The translations under genes and the position numbers were made by a program. Below the pieces are notes generated by a model. The model worked only from the letters and a program-made list of their open reading frames with translations, was not told where the DNA came from and searched no databases. A stretch of DNA of 12,254 bases from assembly GCA_016256075.1 (NCBI GenBank), contig SDVU01000574.1, forward strand, positions 1 through 12,254, read 5' to 3'. Origin of the DNA: Dictyocoela muelleri. Its lineage: Eukaryota > Microsporidia. Shown here in pieces: positions 1 to 7,480 of this stretch (position 1 is the first letter of the stretch; the number at the start of each line of letters is the position of its first letter).

Positions 1-283
1 TTGAGCTACTTTCAAATAGTAATAACCACTTAACATCTTATTAATGGCGATTTACTATTTTTAGCAGGTGTCAGAAAGCCAGGAGAGAACCAAAAAATGT
101 TATATTTGCTATTTATTGAGTTAAAATATTTGTTAATATTATTTTTTAAGTAACGAACATGAATAAATTAGAAAAATATGGTACAAAATCATATGTGCTG
201 ATAAATAATAAAAAAAATTTATTATTTTTATTAAAATTTGAAAATTTAAAATTTTTTTTTATTACAAGGTAGGGACTTTTTAT
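1..283. other. AT-rich stretch, no feature recognised
   Basis: No open reading frame of useful length, no tRNA-like fold and no repeat shared with the rest of the window was seen. A slightly GC-richer patch at about 63-96 has no recognised identity. Confidence 0.5.
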
Positions 284-558
284 ATGGTCGGCTACACAAA
301 CTTGCACCGCGAGAAGAATATATTCCCCCGATATTAGTTTTAACTTTCCTTTTAGTTTAAAAATAACCCTTGTTTTTAAACATCTTATTTAAAGTATTTA
401 AATAAATAGCTCAAAATGTAAATAAAGAATTATTTATATAATTAAAATTAAAAATTGCATAACAATATGAAATATTTTTTGTTGGCAAGCCGCATTGGCT
501 TACCCACCCGAATTAAATGGATTTTATTTTCTCGCGGGCCGAGGTTTGCCCACCCCTG
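284..558. mobile_element. Possible hAT-like non-autonomous element remnant
   Basis: The minus strand reading leftward from 558 begins CAGGGGTGGGCAAACC and continues into a GGCCCGCGAG block. This resembles the terminal repeats of many hAT-superfamily elements. On the plus strand at about 299-326 a related block (CAAACTTGCACCGCGAG, then AGAATATATTCC) aligns with the same part of the right end, giving a pair of inverted ends about 275 bp apart. A second GGTGGG-(C/T)AA-(A/G)CC motif lies inside the right end near 490-520. The GC-rich blocks stand out from the AT-rich surroundings. No transposase is inside and no clear 8-bp target duplication is visible; the flanks share only TATAT. The hAT resemblance is from memory of family consensus and is tentative. 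Confidence 0.38.
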
Positions 559-584
559 GTATATAAATACGATTTTTTTAACTA

Positions 585-612
585 GTGTAAAATTCCCGGA
601 GAAATTTTACAC
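585..612. repeat. Short perfect inverted repeat
   Basis: Ten-base arms GTGTAAAATT (585-594) and AATTTTACAC (603-612) flank the 8-base spacer CCCGGAGA. The repeat sits just outside the large palindrome that starts at 620. It could be a small hairpin or an operator-like site, or an outer part of the neighbouring repeat. No function is claimed. Confidence 0.6.
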
Positions 613-619
613 CAGATCC

Positions 620-867
620 GAAATTTCTGAATATAAAAAGAATGGAAAGAAATGCTTATATATTTGAGTAGAAAAAAAAGTAGACTATATTTTTATTTAA
701 TATATTTGAAAAAGTTTATTATCAAAAATATTAATACTACTTAATTAGTAATTTCCATTTTTGATAACAAAATCTATTTTCAAATATATTGAATAAAAAT
801 ATAGTCTACTTTTTTGTACTCAAATATATAAGCATTTATTTCCATTCTTTTTATATCCAGAAATTTC
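620..867. repeat. MITE-like hairpin palindrome, 110-bp arms
   Basis: The left arm (620-729) and right arm (757-867) are near-perfect reverse complements, separated by only 27 bases. Matching blocks include GAAATTTCT at the outer edges, TATAAAAAGAATGGAAA, GCTTATATATTTGAGTA, AGTAGACTATATTTTTATT and TTATCAAAAAT next to the loop. Only a handful of mismatches and small indels separate the arms, so the structure is fairly young or maintained. It has no coding capacity. It could be a foldback/MITE element or an inverted duplication from replication slippage. No target duplication is clear at its edges. Confidence 0.85.
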
Positions 868-1026
868 AGCTAGACCAAAAATAAAAAGTTCGAAATAATT
901 GGTCAAATTTATAAAAAATTCTTAAATACCTTTAAAACACTCTATAAAGATTATTTCTTATTAATTTCCCTCAAAAAAATATTTATAAATAAAACACCTC
1001 TTATAATTTCTTTTATTTTTTTTTCT
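868..1026. other. Spacer downstream of SMC3
   Basis: An AT-rich spacer between the hairpin palindrome and the end of the SMC3 gene. On the minus strand an AATAAA hexamer (1012-1017) lies about 9 nt past the stop codon and could serve as a polyadenylation signal. In sequence this poor in GC it could also be chance. Confidence 0.35.
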
Positions 1027-4000
1027 TCAAACTAAATCATTCATCGCTTCATCTCTGTTAATATCATTAACATTGCTCATCTTTAATTCCTTATCGAACC
1101 CAACTTTGAAGAATTTATCGCCACAACTCAAAAACTCTTTTTTAAAAGTAGTAATCAAAAACTGAGAATTAATTTTTGATATAAAGTTAGAAACTTTAAA
1201 TCGCGAATTTTCATCGAGATTGGCATCGACTTCATCAAAGAAATAAAAAGGTGATGGATCAACTTGTTGGATTGAGAATAAAAGTGTTAATGCGATTATA
1301 GTCTTTTGACCTCCTGAGAGTTGATTTAAATTAATTGTCTTAAATTTATCATCATCAATAAGTTTTTTTTCATTAGTATTAAATTGATTATTTTCATTAA
1401 ATTCTCTTTTGATCAAAATCTCGACACCATCGTTAGATTTTTTTAAAATTCCTAACTTTCCAGTTAACTCTTTATAAATAAAAGTAAATTGATTACTGAT
1501 CATAGAAAAGGTTAATTCAATAGCATTATTCTTTTTATTGTCAAGATCGTTTATCAATTCAGCAATTTTACATCTGTTCGTATCAAGATCATTTTTTCTT
1601 TCTAAAAGTCTCTCTTTTTGTTGAATAAAATCATCGTATTTTGAAATTAAGGTTCTATTCACAATTGGTAGATTTTTCAGTTTTTGATTCAAAGTAGAAA
1701 CTAGTGAATTCAAAATCTTTAAGTCATCAATTTTATTTATATTTTTAAAAATATTTTTATCATTAATATTTATTTTTTTATCATTAATATTTATTTTTTT
1801 CGTAGAATCTTTTTCATCTTCAGAATAACTTGATGATGATTCAAAATCAACATCAATTTTAACAAGTCCTATTTTTTCAATTAATTTTTTTCTTTTTTCT
1901 ATCAAAAGATTCATTTCGTTTCTCTCGATTTCTCTTTTCAGATTAAATTTCTTTGTCCGTTCAAAAACATTTTTATTTTCAAGTAATGTTAATTTTTCAT
2001 TTAAAAGTTGAAGTTCGTTTTTTAAATTTGAAATTTTTATTTCAATTGAATTTTTATAAGATATTGATTTTAATAATTCTATTTTCATTTCTAATTTTTT
2101 TATTTTCATTTTCAAATTTCTTTTTTCAAAAACCAAATTTTCAATTTCGATCTGGTGTTTTGAAATTTCTTGCATTAAATGAATTTTTTTGTTTTTAAGG
2201 GTGGTTATGTTAATTGATGATTTTTTGGATGCTATTTTTTCTTCTAAAAATAAAATCAGAATTTTTAAATTTTTTATTTTGTTTTGATAGTTATCCTGGT
2301 TATAACTATTAAGATTATTATTTCCATCAGTCTTTTTTATTTCGAGTTCTTTAATCTGATCATCAACTTTTTTTATTTCAGTTTTTACTTTTTCAATTTC
2401 TTCTTCATTCTTTTTAATTTCCTGAAAATTATTTTTCAAAATTTTTATCAAATTATCCTTTTTTTCAAATCCACCTGAAATAACTCCCTTCTTTGAAATA
2501 AAATCACCACCAAGCGTGACTGTATTCACTTTTTTGGTTTTTGAAATTAGTGTACCTGATTTTAAATCAGTAACAAGATAAGTGTTTTTACAAAGGTATT
2601 TGTAAATAGACTGATATACCGGATCTGTTTGTATTGTTGATAATAAAGGAATTGATTCATCAGCGATAAATGATTGTTCATCAAAAGATTTTTTGTTAAA
2701 AGATTTTTTGTTAAAAGATTTTTCGTTACAAAAATTGTGGTTATTTAGATTATTTTTTCCAATCGTATTTATCGAATCATGGTTATTTAAATTGTATTTT
2801 GAATCTGAATTATATCTTAAATCATTATTATTCGTGTTATGGTTATTGAAATTTCTTGAATCATTCTTTTCAGTTTCTTCAAATTCCACTTCATTTTTAA
2901 TTCTATTGATCGGTAGAAATGTAACCCTCGTTTTAATTCTTCGCAGCAAATCAATAGCAACATTCTCATTATCAACTATTATATTCAGAAAACTGCTGCC
3001 AAATACTGCTTCTATTGCGTTCATCAACTCTTCGGGACAATTAAAAAGTTCAAAGACTAATCCATGCACGCCAGGATATTTTTTAATTTCTTGATAAGTG
3101 CTGTAAATAGAATGCTTAAGCATCAATTGATTTTCATTTTTTGAAAGATTTGTTTTTAACATTTGAAGTTTTTCTTTTAATTTGTTTTCTTCAATCCAAA
3201 GATTTTTTCGAATTTTTATCAGTGACGAGAGAGATTTTGTGCTGAATTGAATATCATCATTATAATTAGAATTATATTTATATTTATCATTGCTATTATA
3301 TTCATTATTGTTATTATAATTATCTTCAGCTTTATATATGACATGATTATCACTTTTACAATATTTCTTATAATTTTGATTTGCTAAATTCTCTTTATTA
3401 TCACTTTCAATTAACCCCATAAATTCTTTCTTTTTAATATCCAACAATTTTTTTAATTCATCTAAACTTTGATTTTGATATTTATGCATCTTATCAAATT
3501 CTTTTGATTTTATTTTCAATTCATTTTCTTCTTTTTCATGTTCAAAATAGTTTATGCGTTTTTTTAAATTTAAAATTTGAGAATTTATTTTTTCTTCTAA
3601 TGAGGTAATATTAAAAAGTTCATTTTCAAGAGATTTAATGTTAATATTTTGATCATTATTAAGAAGATTAATATTTTGATCATTATTAAGAAGATTAATA
3701 TTTTGATCATTATTAAGAAGATTAATATTTTGATCGTTAAATTCATTTTTGTAATTATCGATTTTAACTTCGGTTTTATATTTTTCCTTCTCTAAAATAT
3801 TTATTTCATTTTGTAGATCTCTTATTTTCAGACTAATGTCATTATCATCTTCGATATTTTCACTTTCATCGCTTGTATTTTCGTTTTTATCGAAATTATA
3901 ATTTTTTAATCGACTTTCGACTTCTTTAATTTCTAGTTCATAAATTCTATTCTTGACAACTTTTAATTTTAAATCAATTTTTTCTCTTTTATTGTTAATT

Positions 4001-4812
4001 TTTTGATTGGCTGAAATTGTTTTCATTTTCATTTTTATTTTGTTAAGAAGAATTTGAATTTTAGTTTCATTCAACTTCGCTTCATTTAAATACGTGAGTG
4101 CATTTTGTTTATCTTGTTCGTATATGTTTGCTCCAGCTATTTCTTTAATGAGTAACAGTCTTTGATAATTTGTGAATGTTGCTAATTGGGTTATTTTTCC
4201 TTGTGGGACTATAAAGAATGAAGTATCGATTTTTGATGCATCTTTATTATCAACAAATTTAAATTCATGATCAATTTTATTAAAATCATTTTTATTAGGA
4301 TCAATTTTATTAGGATCAATTTTATTAAGATCAGTTTTATTATCATTTAGAATATCATGATTAATTTCAGTTTCATTAAATTTAAATTCATTACCTTTAG
4401 AAACTTTATGCGTCGTATTAACAATAATCCCCGAATTTTCTAACATACCCTGAAGTTCTTCTTTTTTAATATTTCTATCGTCCAGAAGAAAATAGTCATT
4501 GTCAATCGTTAATACTCGTTTTAATACAAATGATGATTTTTTAATTGGAAATCTAAAATCTGAATTATCAAAAGTGGCTTCAACTGATGCTATTCTGTTG
4601 TTTTGTATACCTTCGTTGATGATTACTTTACGATCATCTTTTTTTATAGTGATGAAAGGCTTTTGGAGGAGTAGAAACTGCATGGCTGTGATTATGCTGC
4701 TTTTACCTGTGCCATTTTTTCCGATTATTATGTTGGTTTTCGGTGATAAAGTGATACTTTGTGGATCTTTGAATGAGCGGAAGCCTTCGATTTTTATAGT
4801 TTTTATGTGCAT
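1027..4812 (-). CDS. SMC3: Cohesin subunit SMC3 (chromosome-segregation ATPase)
   Basis: SMC3 pairs with SMC1 and a kleisin to form cohesin, the nuclear ring that holds sister chromatids together. Visible parts in order: Walker A GKNGTGKSS (31-39); the SMC3-type FDNSD segment (81-85); the Q-loop block FIVPQGKITQ with Q204; a coil to about 575; a hinge opening at GVHGLVFELF (581-590) and closing near ISGGF (778-782); a second coil; signature LNQLSGGQK (1162-1170); Walker B FYFFDEVD (1189-1196) with catalytic E1194; and a late LITTFKKEFL segment. GFRSF, FDNSD and the C-terminal ITTF block fit SMC3 better than SMC1. Length is near the usual ~1200 despite long inserts at 130-198, 359-391 and 639-720, so the true core is compact. 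The acetylation-loop lysine pair is replaced by D104-N105. The start is chosen for Walker A spacing, an in-frame stop just upstream and CCC abutting the ATG. The stop is TGA at 1027-1029. Confidence 0.96.
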   Translation of the reverse strand: MHIKTIKIEGFRSFKDPQSITLSPKTNIIIGKNGTGKSSIITAMQFLLLQKPFITIKKDDRKVIINEGIQNNRIASVEATFDNSDFRFPIKKSSFVLKRVLTIDNDYFLLDDRNIKKEELQGMLENSGIIVNTTHKVSKGNEFKFNETEINHDILNDNKTDLNKIDPNKIDPNKNDFNKIDHEFKFVDNKDASKIDTSFFIVPQGKITQLATFTNYQRLLLIKEIAGANIYEQDKQNALTYLNEAKLNETKIQILLNKIKMKMKTISANQKINNKREKIDLKLKVVKNRIYELEIKEVESRLKNYNFDKNENTSDESENIEDDNDISLKIRDLQNEINILEKEKYKTEVKIDNYKNEFNDQNINLLNNDQNINLLNNDQNINLLNNDQNINIKSLENELFNITSLEEKINSQILNLKKRINYFEHEKEENELKIKSKEFDKMHKYQNQSLDELKKLLDIKKKEFMGLIESDNKENLANQNYKKYCKSDNHVIYKAEDNYNNNNEYNSNDKYKYNSNYNDDIQFSTKSLSSLIKIRKNLWIEENKLKEKLQMLKTNLSKNENQLMLKHSIYSTYQEIKKYPGVHGLVFELFNCPEELMNAIEAVFGSSFLNIIVDNENVAIDLLRRIKTRVTFLPINRIKNEVEFEETEKNDSRNFNNHNTNNNDLRYNSDSKYNLNNHDSINTIGKNNLNNHNFCNEKSFNKKSFNKKSFDEQSFIADESIPLLSTIQTDPVYQSIYKYLCKNTYLVTDLKSGTLISKTKKVNTVTLGGDFISKKGVISGGFEKKDNLIKILKNNFQEIKKNEEEIEKVKTEIKKVDDQIKELEIKKTDGNNNLNSYNQDNYQNKIKNLKILILFLEEKIASKKSSINITTLKNKKIHLMQEISKHQIEIENLVFEKRNLKMKIKKLEMKIELLKSISYKNSIEIKISNLKNELQLLNEKLTLLENKNVFERTKKFNLKREIERNEMNLLIEKRKKLIEKIGLVKIDVDFESSSSYSEDEKDSTKKININDKKININDKNIFKNINKIDDLKILNSLVSTLNQKLKNLPIVNRTLISKYDDFIQQKERLLERKNDLDTNRCKIAELINDLDNKKNNAIELTFSMISNQFTFIYKELTGKLGILKKSNDGVEILIKREFNENNQFNTNEKKLIDDDKFKTINLNQLSGGQKTIIALTLLFSIQQVDPSPFYFFDEVDANLDENSRFKVSNFISKINSQFLITTFKKEFLSCGDKFFKVGFDKELKMSNVNDINRDEAMNDLV
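1737..1800 (-). repeat. Short tandem repeat in SMC3 C-terminal coil (KININD units)
   Basis: Two adjacent copies of an 18-bp unit encode KININD-KININD at residues 1006-1018. They directly follow an acidic Ser-rich stretch (ESSSSYSEDEKD, about 991-1002). Both look like low-complexity loop sequence between coil segments. Confidence 0.75.
2655..2898 (-). repeat. Asn-rich insert in SMC3 hinge with KSFNK repeats
   Basis: Residues 639-720 lie between TFLPINRI and IPLLS, which are about a dozen residues apart in typical SMC3 hinges. The first part is Asn/His-rich; the last part has tandem KSFNK units encoded by 15-bp repeats near 2680-2725. The insert interrupts the domain that contacts SMC1. Confidence 0.85.
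3640..3738 (-). repeat. 27-bp tandem repeat in SMC3 coil, nine-residue unit
   Basis: Three full copies plus part of a fourth of NDQNINLLN (residues 359-391) are encoded by nearly identical 27-bp DNA units. The high DNA identity of the copies points to recent slippage expansion. The period of nine does not match a heptad, so the segment probably breaks or loops out of the coiled coil. Confidence 0.9.
4219..4425 (-). repeat. Asp/Asn/Lys-rich insert in SMC3 head lobe with 15-bp tandem repeats
   Basis: Residues 130-198 separate two segments (…MLENSG and FFIVPQGK) that in typical SMC3 proteins are only a few residues apart. The insert contains repeated NKIDP/NKNDF units encoded by tandem 15-bp GATCAATTTTATTA(A/G) copies at about 4268-4342. 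The frame stays open, so it is probably translated as a disordered loop on the head. Confidence 0.85.
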
Positions 4813-4845
4813 GGGTTTGATATTTCCATTTTTTATTTATACATA
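4813..4845 (-). promoter_or_regulatory. SMC3 start-proximal CCC motif and TATA-like box
   Basis: On the minus strand CCC (4815-4813) directly precedes the ATG, and TATAAATAA (4841-4833) lies about 20-28 nt upstream. An AT-rich TATA-like stretch plus a CCC/GGG motif against the start codon is the short promoter arrangement described for microsporidian genes. It implies a very short 5' leader. An out-of-frame ATG 15 nt upstream suggests transcription begins below it. Confidence 0.55.
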
Positions 4846-5079
4846 AATGCATAAACTAATAAATTTAGAGGTTTTTAAAATTATGATTTTGTTTAAATAA
4901 AATTTCATTGATGTTTTCAAATAGAAAATTTCAAAAATATTATCTTCGGTATTTTTTTTATTAAAATGAAAAAATGTATGTACATGATGACATTAATAAT
5001 AATTGCGAACTCAGAGTATTGTCTCCAACCTTGATCTTTAGACCTTTAATCTGTTAGTTCAAATTATTTTAGATTTGCT
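4846..5079. other. AT-rich spacer upstream of SMC3
   Basis: No gene or known repeat was recognised. Weak similarity to sequence near 5757-5790 in inverted orientation suggests that the large palindrome may extend somewhat into the right part of this spacer. Confidence 0.4.
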
Positions 5080-5756
5080 TGGAGATCACCTCTGCTGTGA
5101 TTTTTGTTTTATTAATAAATCACTATGCGCGCGATTATAGGCTTTAATATGGATTTTTAAAGCAAGATATTTTGTAGATATGCGTTACCACAGTCATACC
5201 TCACTTTGGTGAGCCAAGTATGTTTCATGCCATAAGACCAATCTTAATCAGATATATCGGACTGTGACTATATCAGCGTTTTAGTTTTAACTGCTTAATT
5301 TCATTTTTCTGTTATTTAATGACGCGACTTTAAAAAATTCGAAGCGTGATACTTTAATTTGAATTAAAAAGTGTTAATTACTGTGCTATCTGGCCTAATT
5401 TTTTATTTTATTTGTTTTATAATAAACAGGATATTCCGGTGATTGTCGCTCTTGAATTATAATTCAAGTATCATGCTTCGAATCTCTCTGAATCACTTTA
5501 TTAAATAATCGGAAAATAAAATTAGGCGGTTAAAACTAAATCACTGATATAGTAGTCATAGTCCGATATAACTGATTAAGATTAGTCTAATGTGGCAGTA
5601 GAGTTATCTAACAAAGTGTGTATGAGTGGAGTGGCACATCTTGGCAAAACAGTACTTGATGTAAAAAACTTATGGAAAGACTTGTGATTGTTAGTATGAT
5701 AGTGATTTATTGATAAAACGAAAATCGCATTTACGTCTAAGACTCTTGGTAGTTTA
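5080..5756. repeat. Large, diverged palindrome (arms about 330 bp)
   Basis: The left half and right half are imperfect reverse complements around a centre near 5418. Clear matching blocks, from outside in: GTTTTATTAATAAATCACTAT with GTTTTATCAATAAATCACTAT; CCACAGTCATAC with CCACTCCACTCATAC; AATCTTAATCAGATATATCGGACT with its near-identical partner; TTTAGTTTTAACTGC; TTATTTAATGA; and TTCGAAGCGTGATACTT. Identity is high in the inner half and poor in the outer third. No coding capacity was seen. It resembles an old foldback element or inverted duplication. It does not match the Merlin palindromes further on. Confidence 0.8.
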
Positions 5757-5814
5757 AGATATTTTTACCTAATTTAGTAAAAATCCGGGTACTTTATGAA
5801 TTAAAGCCTCTTTT

Positions 5815-5862
5815 GATATTTAAAGCCGCTTTTGATATTTAAAGCAACCTTTAATATTTGAA
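5815..5862 (+). repeat. Minisatellite, GCCGCTTTTGATATTTAAA units (plus orientation)
   Basis: Two to three units of about 19-20 bp with the core GCC(G/T)CTTTTGATATTTAAA abut the triplicated repeat that follows. The same core recurs inverted at 7373-7480 and once at about 6315-6328. Confidence 0.75.
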
Positions 5863-6305
5863 GCGTTAGGTTCAAAAATCACCGAATTTTTTTTAAACAC
5901 TAAAAAGTCTTAATGTTGAAAAAAATATAATTAAAAGTAATAAAGAAAAAAAAATAAATTGCTTGCGTTAAGGTCCAAAATCACCGAATTTTTTTTAAAA
6001 CTAAAAGGTCTTTCGTTTTTTTTAAATAATATAATTAAAAGCAATAGAAGGAAAAAATATAATTGATTGAATTGTTATTTTTATAATCATAAAGATAGAA
6101 ACAACGATATAGTTGTCTGGTGGTTAAAAATAGAACTATATCCTTTCTTGTTACACATACGGGCAGGTATGCCACTGTTTATCTTTTCATGATTATAAAA
6201 AAACATCACAAGCAATTGTATTTTTTCCTTTTATTGCTTTTAATTATATTATTTATAAAAAAAAGATCTTTTAGTGTTAAAAAAAATTCGGGGATTTTTG
6301 AACTC
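5863..6305. repeat. ~100-bp unit in three copies: two direct, one inverted
   Basis: Copy A (about 5863-5964) and copy B (5965-6068) are head to tail. Both begin GCGTTA, then TCAAAAATCACCGAATT or a close variant, and end in ATATAATTAAAAG-(C/T)AATA. Copy C (about 6205-6305) is the same unit inverted. B and C form a palindrome centred near 6138, with a further small inverted pair (GATATAGTT/AACTATATC) in its middle. No coding is evident. The arrangement suggests serial insertion or slippage of a short non-autonomous element. Confidence 0.8.
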
Positions 6306-6327
6306 AGTCCATTTGAAGCCGCTTTTG

Positions 6328-6395
6328 AAAAAAAAATTAAAATTTGAAATTTGAAATTTGAAATTAAAATTTGAAATTTAAAAATTGAAATTAGT
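6328..6395. repeat. AATTTGAA-type simple tandem repeat
   Basis: A run of AAATTTG/AATTTGAA units with small variations follows a single GAAGCCGCTTTTGAAA element. It is a simple low-complexity repeat. Confidence 0.75.
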
Positions 6396-6451
6396 TATTG
6401 TTCATATAAAGTGCTAGTATAAGTATAAATTTGTAAAATCCTTTTGTTTAT

Positions 6452-6790
6452 TCAAAAAAAAAGATTTTTGAACATATCTCTGTAAGATAGAGTTTCAAAA
6501 TGTTCCTTCTTGTTCCATACTGTGCATTTAACTTTTTTTTTGGCATGTTCCCAAAGATTTTCAATATTTTGTGGGCACCATTGAATCATAGGGGGGTGAC
6601 AAAATTGTATAAATGGTTCGCAGCTCTATGTATAAATGTACTTTGGTGTTTAACCTTATATAAGACCTCTATATTGATCATTATAGTTGTTACGGAGTTT
6701 AAATTCGGTTATATAATCGCAATTAATGTATTTGCCGGTTTATTAGGAACAGGAATCAACAAACAGTTTCTAGATCACTTTCTATCATTC
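6452..6790 (-). pseudogene. Tc1/mariner-like transposase C-terminal relic
   Basis: On the minus strand one frame, open for about 55 codons from roughly 6620 down to a TGA at 6452-6454, reads …CPQNIENLWEHAKKKV…. This matches the Tc1/mariner (IS630-Tc1) block around the third catalytic acidic residue, usually SPDLNPIENLW. Just upstream in a neighbouring frame is HQSTFIHRAANHLYNF, which parallels the family's QDNAPIHRA segment; the catalytic Asp position is Ser here. The region is therefore an inactive, frameshifted fragment of a cut-and-paste transposase. No TA-flanked terminal repeats were identified. The long plus-strand frame at 6500-6841 is the antisense shadow of this relic. Confidence 0.55.
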
Positions 6791-7050
6791 CAAAAACCCA
6801 TTAAGATTCTGTATAACGTCAAACCTTATATTTTCTTCTAAAAAATAATGATTCGAGAATCTTGAAAACCCTTGAAGTACAATTATCATTTATACCTTCC
6901 CGAATTATAAAAAAAATCTTGACAGACAACTCGACATTTTAGACTCCAACATAAAATAGTGTTTTTAGAGAGTTTAAGGAAAAAACACGTATTGTTTTGA
7001 AAATCATCTCTCGCCCTGCAAAATATGAAATAAAAAACACAAAAGATTTA

Positions 7051-7356
7051 TTAAAGTCTTGTAAAAAAGAAATATGTCGAACTGACAACTCCTTTATGAA
7101 GATTTACATACCCGTATATATATCCATCAATATAACATTTTTTTTCATTAAGCGCCATATAATTTTCACAGCTGCATAATTGTTGATTTTTAATAAGTCT
7201 GTAAGGGGCCATTATTTGTAAAAATCTTCATATTATATCATTTAAAAATCTTTTGAAAAAAGACATATTGTAATTTTCATGGTCTATTTTTTCATCATTT
7301 TTTATTTTAATGGGTGTTTCGTCGTCTTCAATGATTTTATTTTTTGAAATTCGCAT
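7051..7356 (-). other. Two short in-frame ORFs, unidentified
   Basis: A 42-codon ORF (7356-7228, MRISKNKIIEDDETP…, acidic then Lys-rich) ends in TGA. After 15 nt a 53-codon ORF (7212-7051, MAPYRLIKNQQLCSCENY…) follows in the same frame. The HQSTFIHRA part of the Tc1-like relic downstream is also in this frame, so these could be decayed N-terminal transposase sequence. I see no diagnostic motif, and chance ORFs are equally possible. Confidence 0.25.
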
Positions 7357-7372
7357 ATAAGGTGAGTATTTT

Positions 7373-7480
7373 TTCAAAAGCGGCTTCGAATATCAAAGAC
7401 CGCTTTAAATATCAAAAGCGGCTTCAAATATAAAAAGCGGCAAAAATATAAAAAGCGGCTTCAAATATAAAAAACGGTTT
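7373..7480 (-). repeat. Minisatellite, AAGCGGCTTCAAATATAA units (inverted orientation)
   Basis: About five or six units of roughly 18-20 bp, such as AAGCGGCTTCAAATATAAA and ACCGCTTTAAATATCAA variants. This is the reverse complement of the repeat at 5815-5862. With that copy it brackets 5815-7480, the interval holding the triplicated unit and the Tc1-like relic. Confidence 0.8.

Noticed and set aside
285-345. Possible tRNA-like sequence
   Set aside because: No cloverleaf with a T-arm TTC motif could be formed; the GC-richer patch is better explained by the hAT-like end.
455-667. 70-codon plus-strand ORF
   Set aside because: It runs through the hAT-like right end and into the left arm of the hairpin palindrome, and has no recognisable domain.
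1953-3094. Three plus-strand ORFs (1953-2198, 2284-2478, 2693-3094)
   Set aside because: All are antisense to SMC3, and their Phe/Leu-rich content mirrors Lys/Asn/Glu codons of the real gene.
4219-4425. Reading the SMC3 inserts as introns
   Set aside because: They keep the frame open, are built from in-frame repeats whose units are multiples of three, and show no clear splice-site pair.
1027-4812. SMC1, condensin SMC2/4 or Rad50 as the identity of the large ATPase
   Set aside because: The FDNSD segment, IVPQGKITQ block, hinge sequence and C-terminal ITTF segment fit SMC3; the zinc hook of Rad50 is absent.
4499-4846. 115-codon plus-strand ORF over the SMC3 start
   Set aside because: Antisense to the Walker A region of SMC3, with no independent support.
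6120-6347. 75-codon plus-strand ORF
   Set aside because: It lies in the inverted copy C of the triplicated repeat; the hydrophobic stretch comes from T-rich repeat sequence.
6500-6841. 113-codon plus-strand ORF resembling a membrane protein
   Set aside because: The opposite strand carries Tc1/mariner-like motifs, so this is taken as a shadow.
6997-7179. 60-codon plus-strand ORF
   Set aside because: No motif, no start context, and low-complexity composition.
7373-7480. CRISPR-like array
   Set aside because: Units are contiguous and degenerate without unique spacers, in a eukaryotic context.
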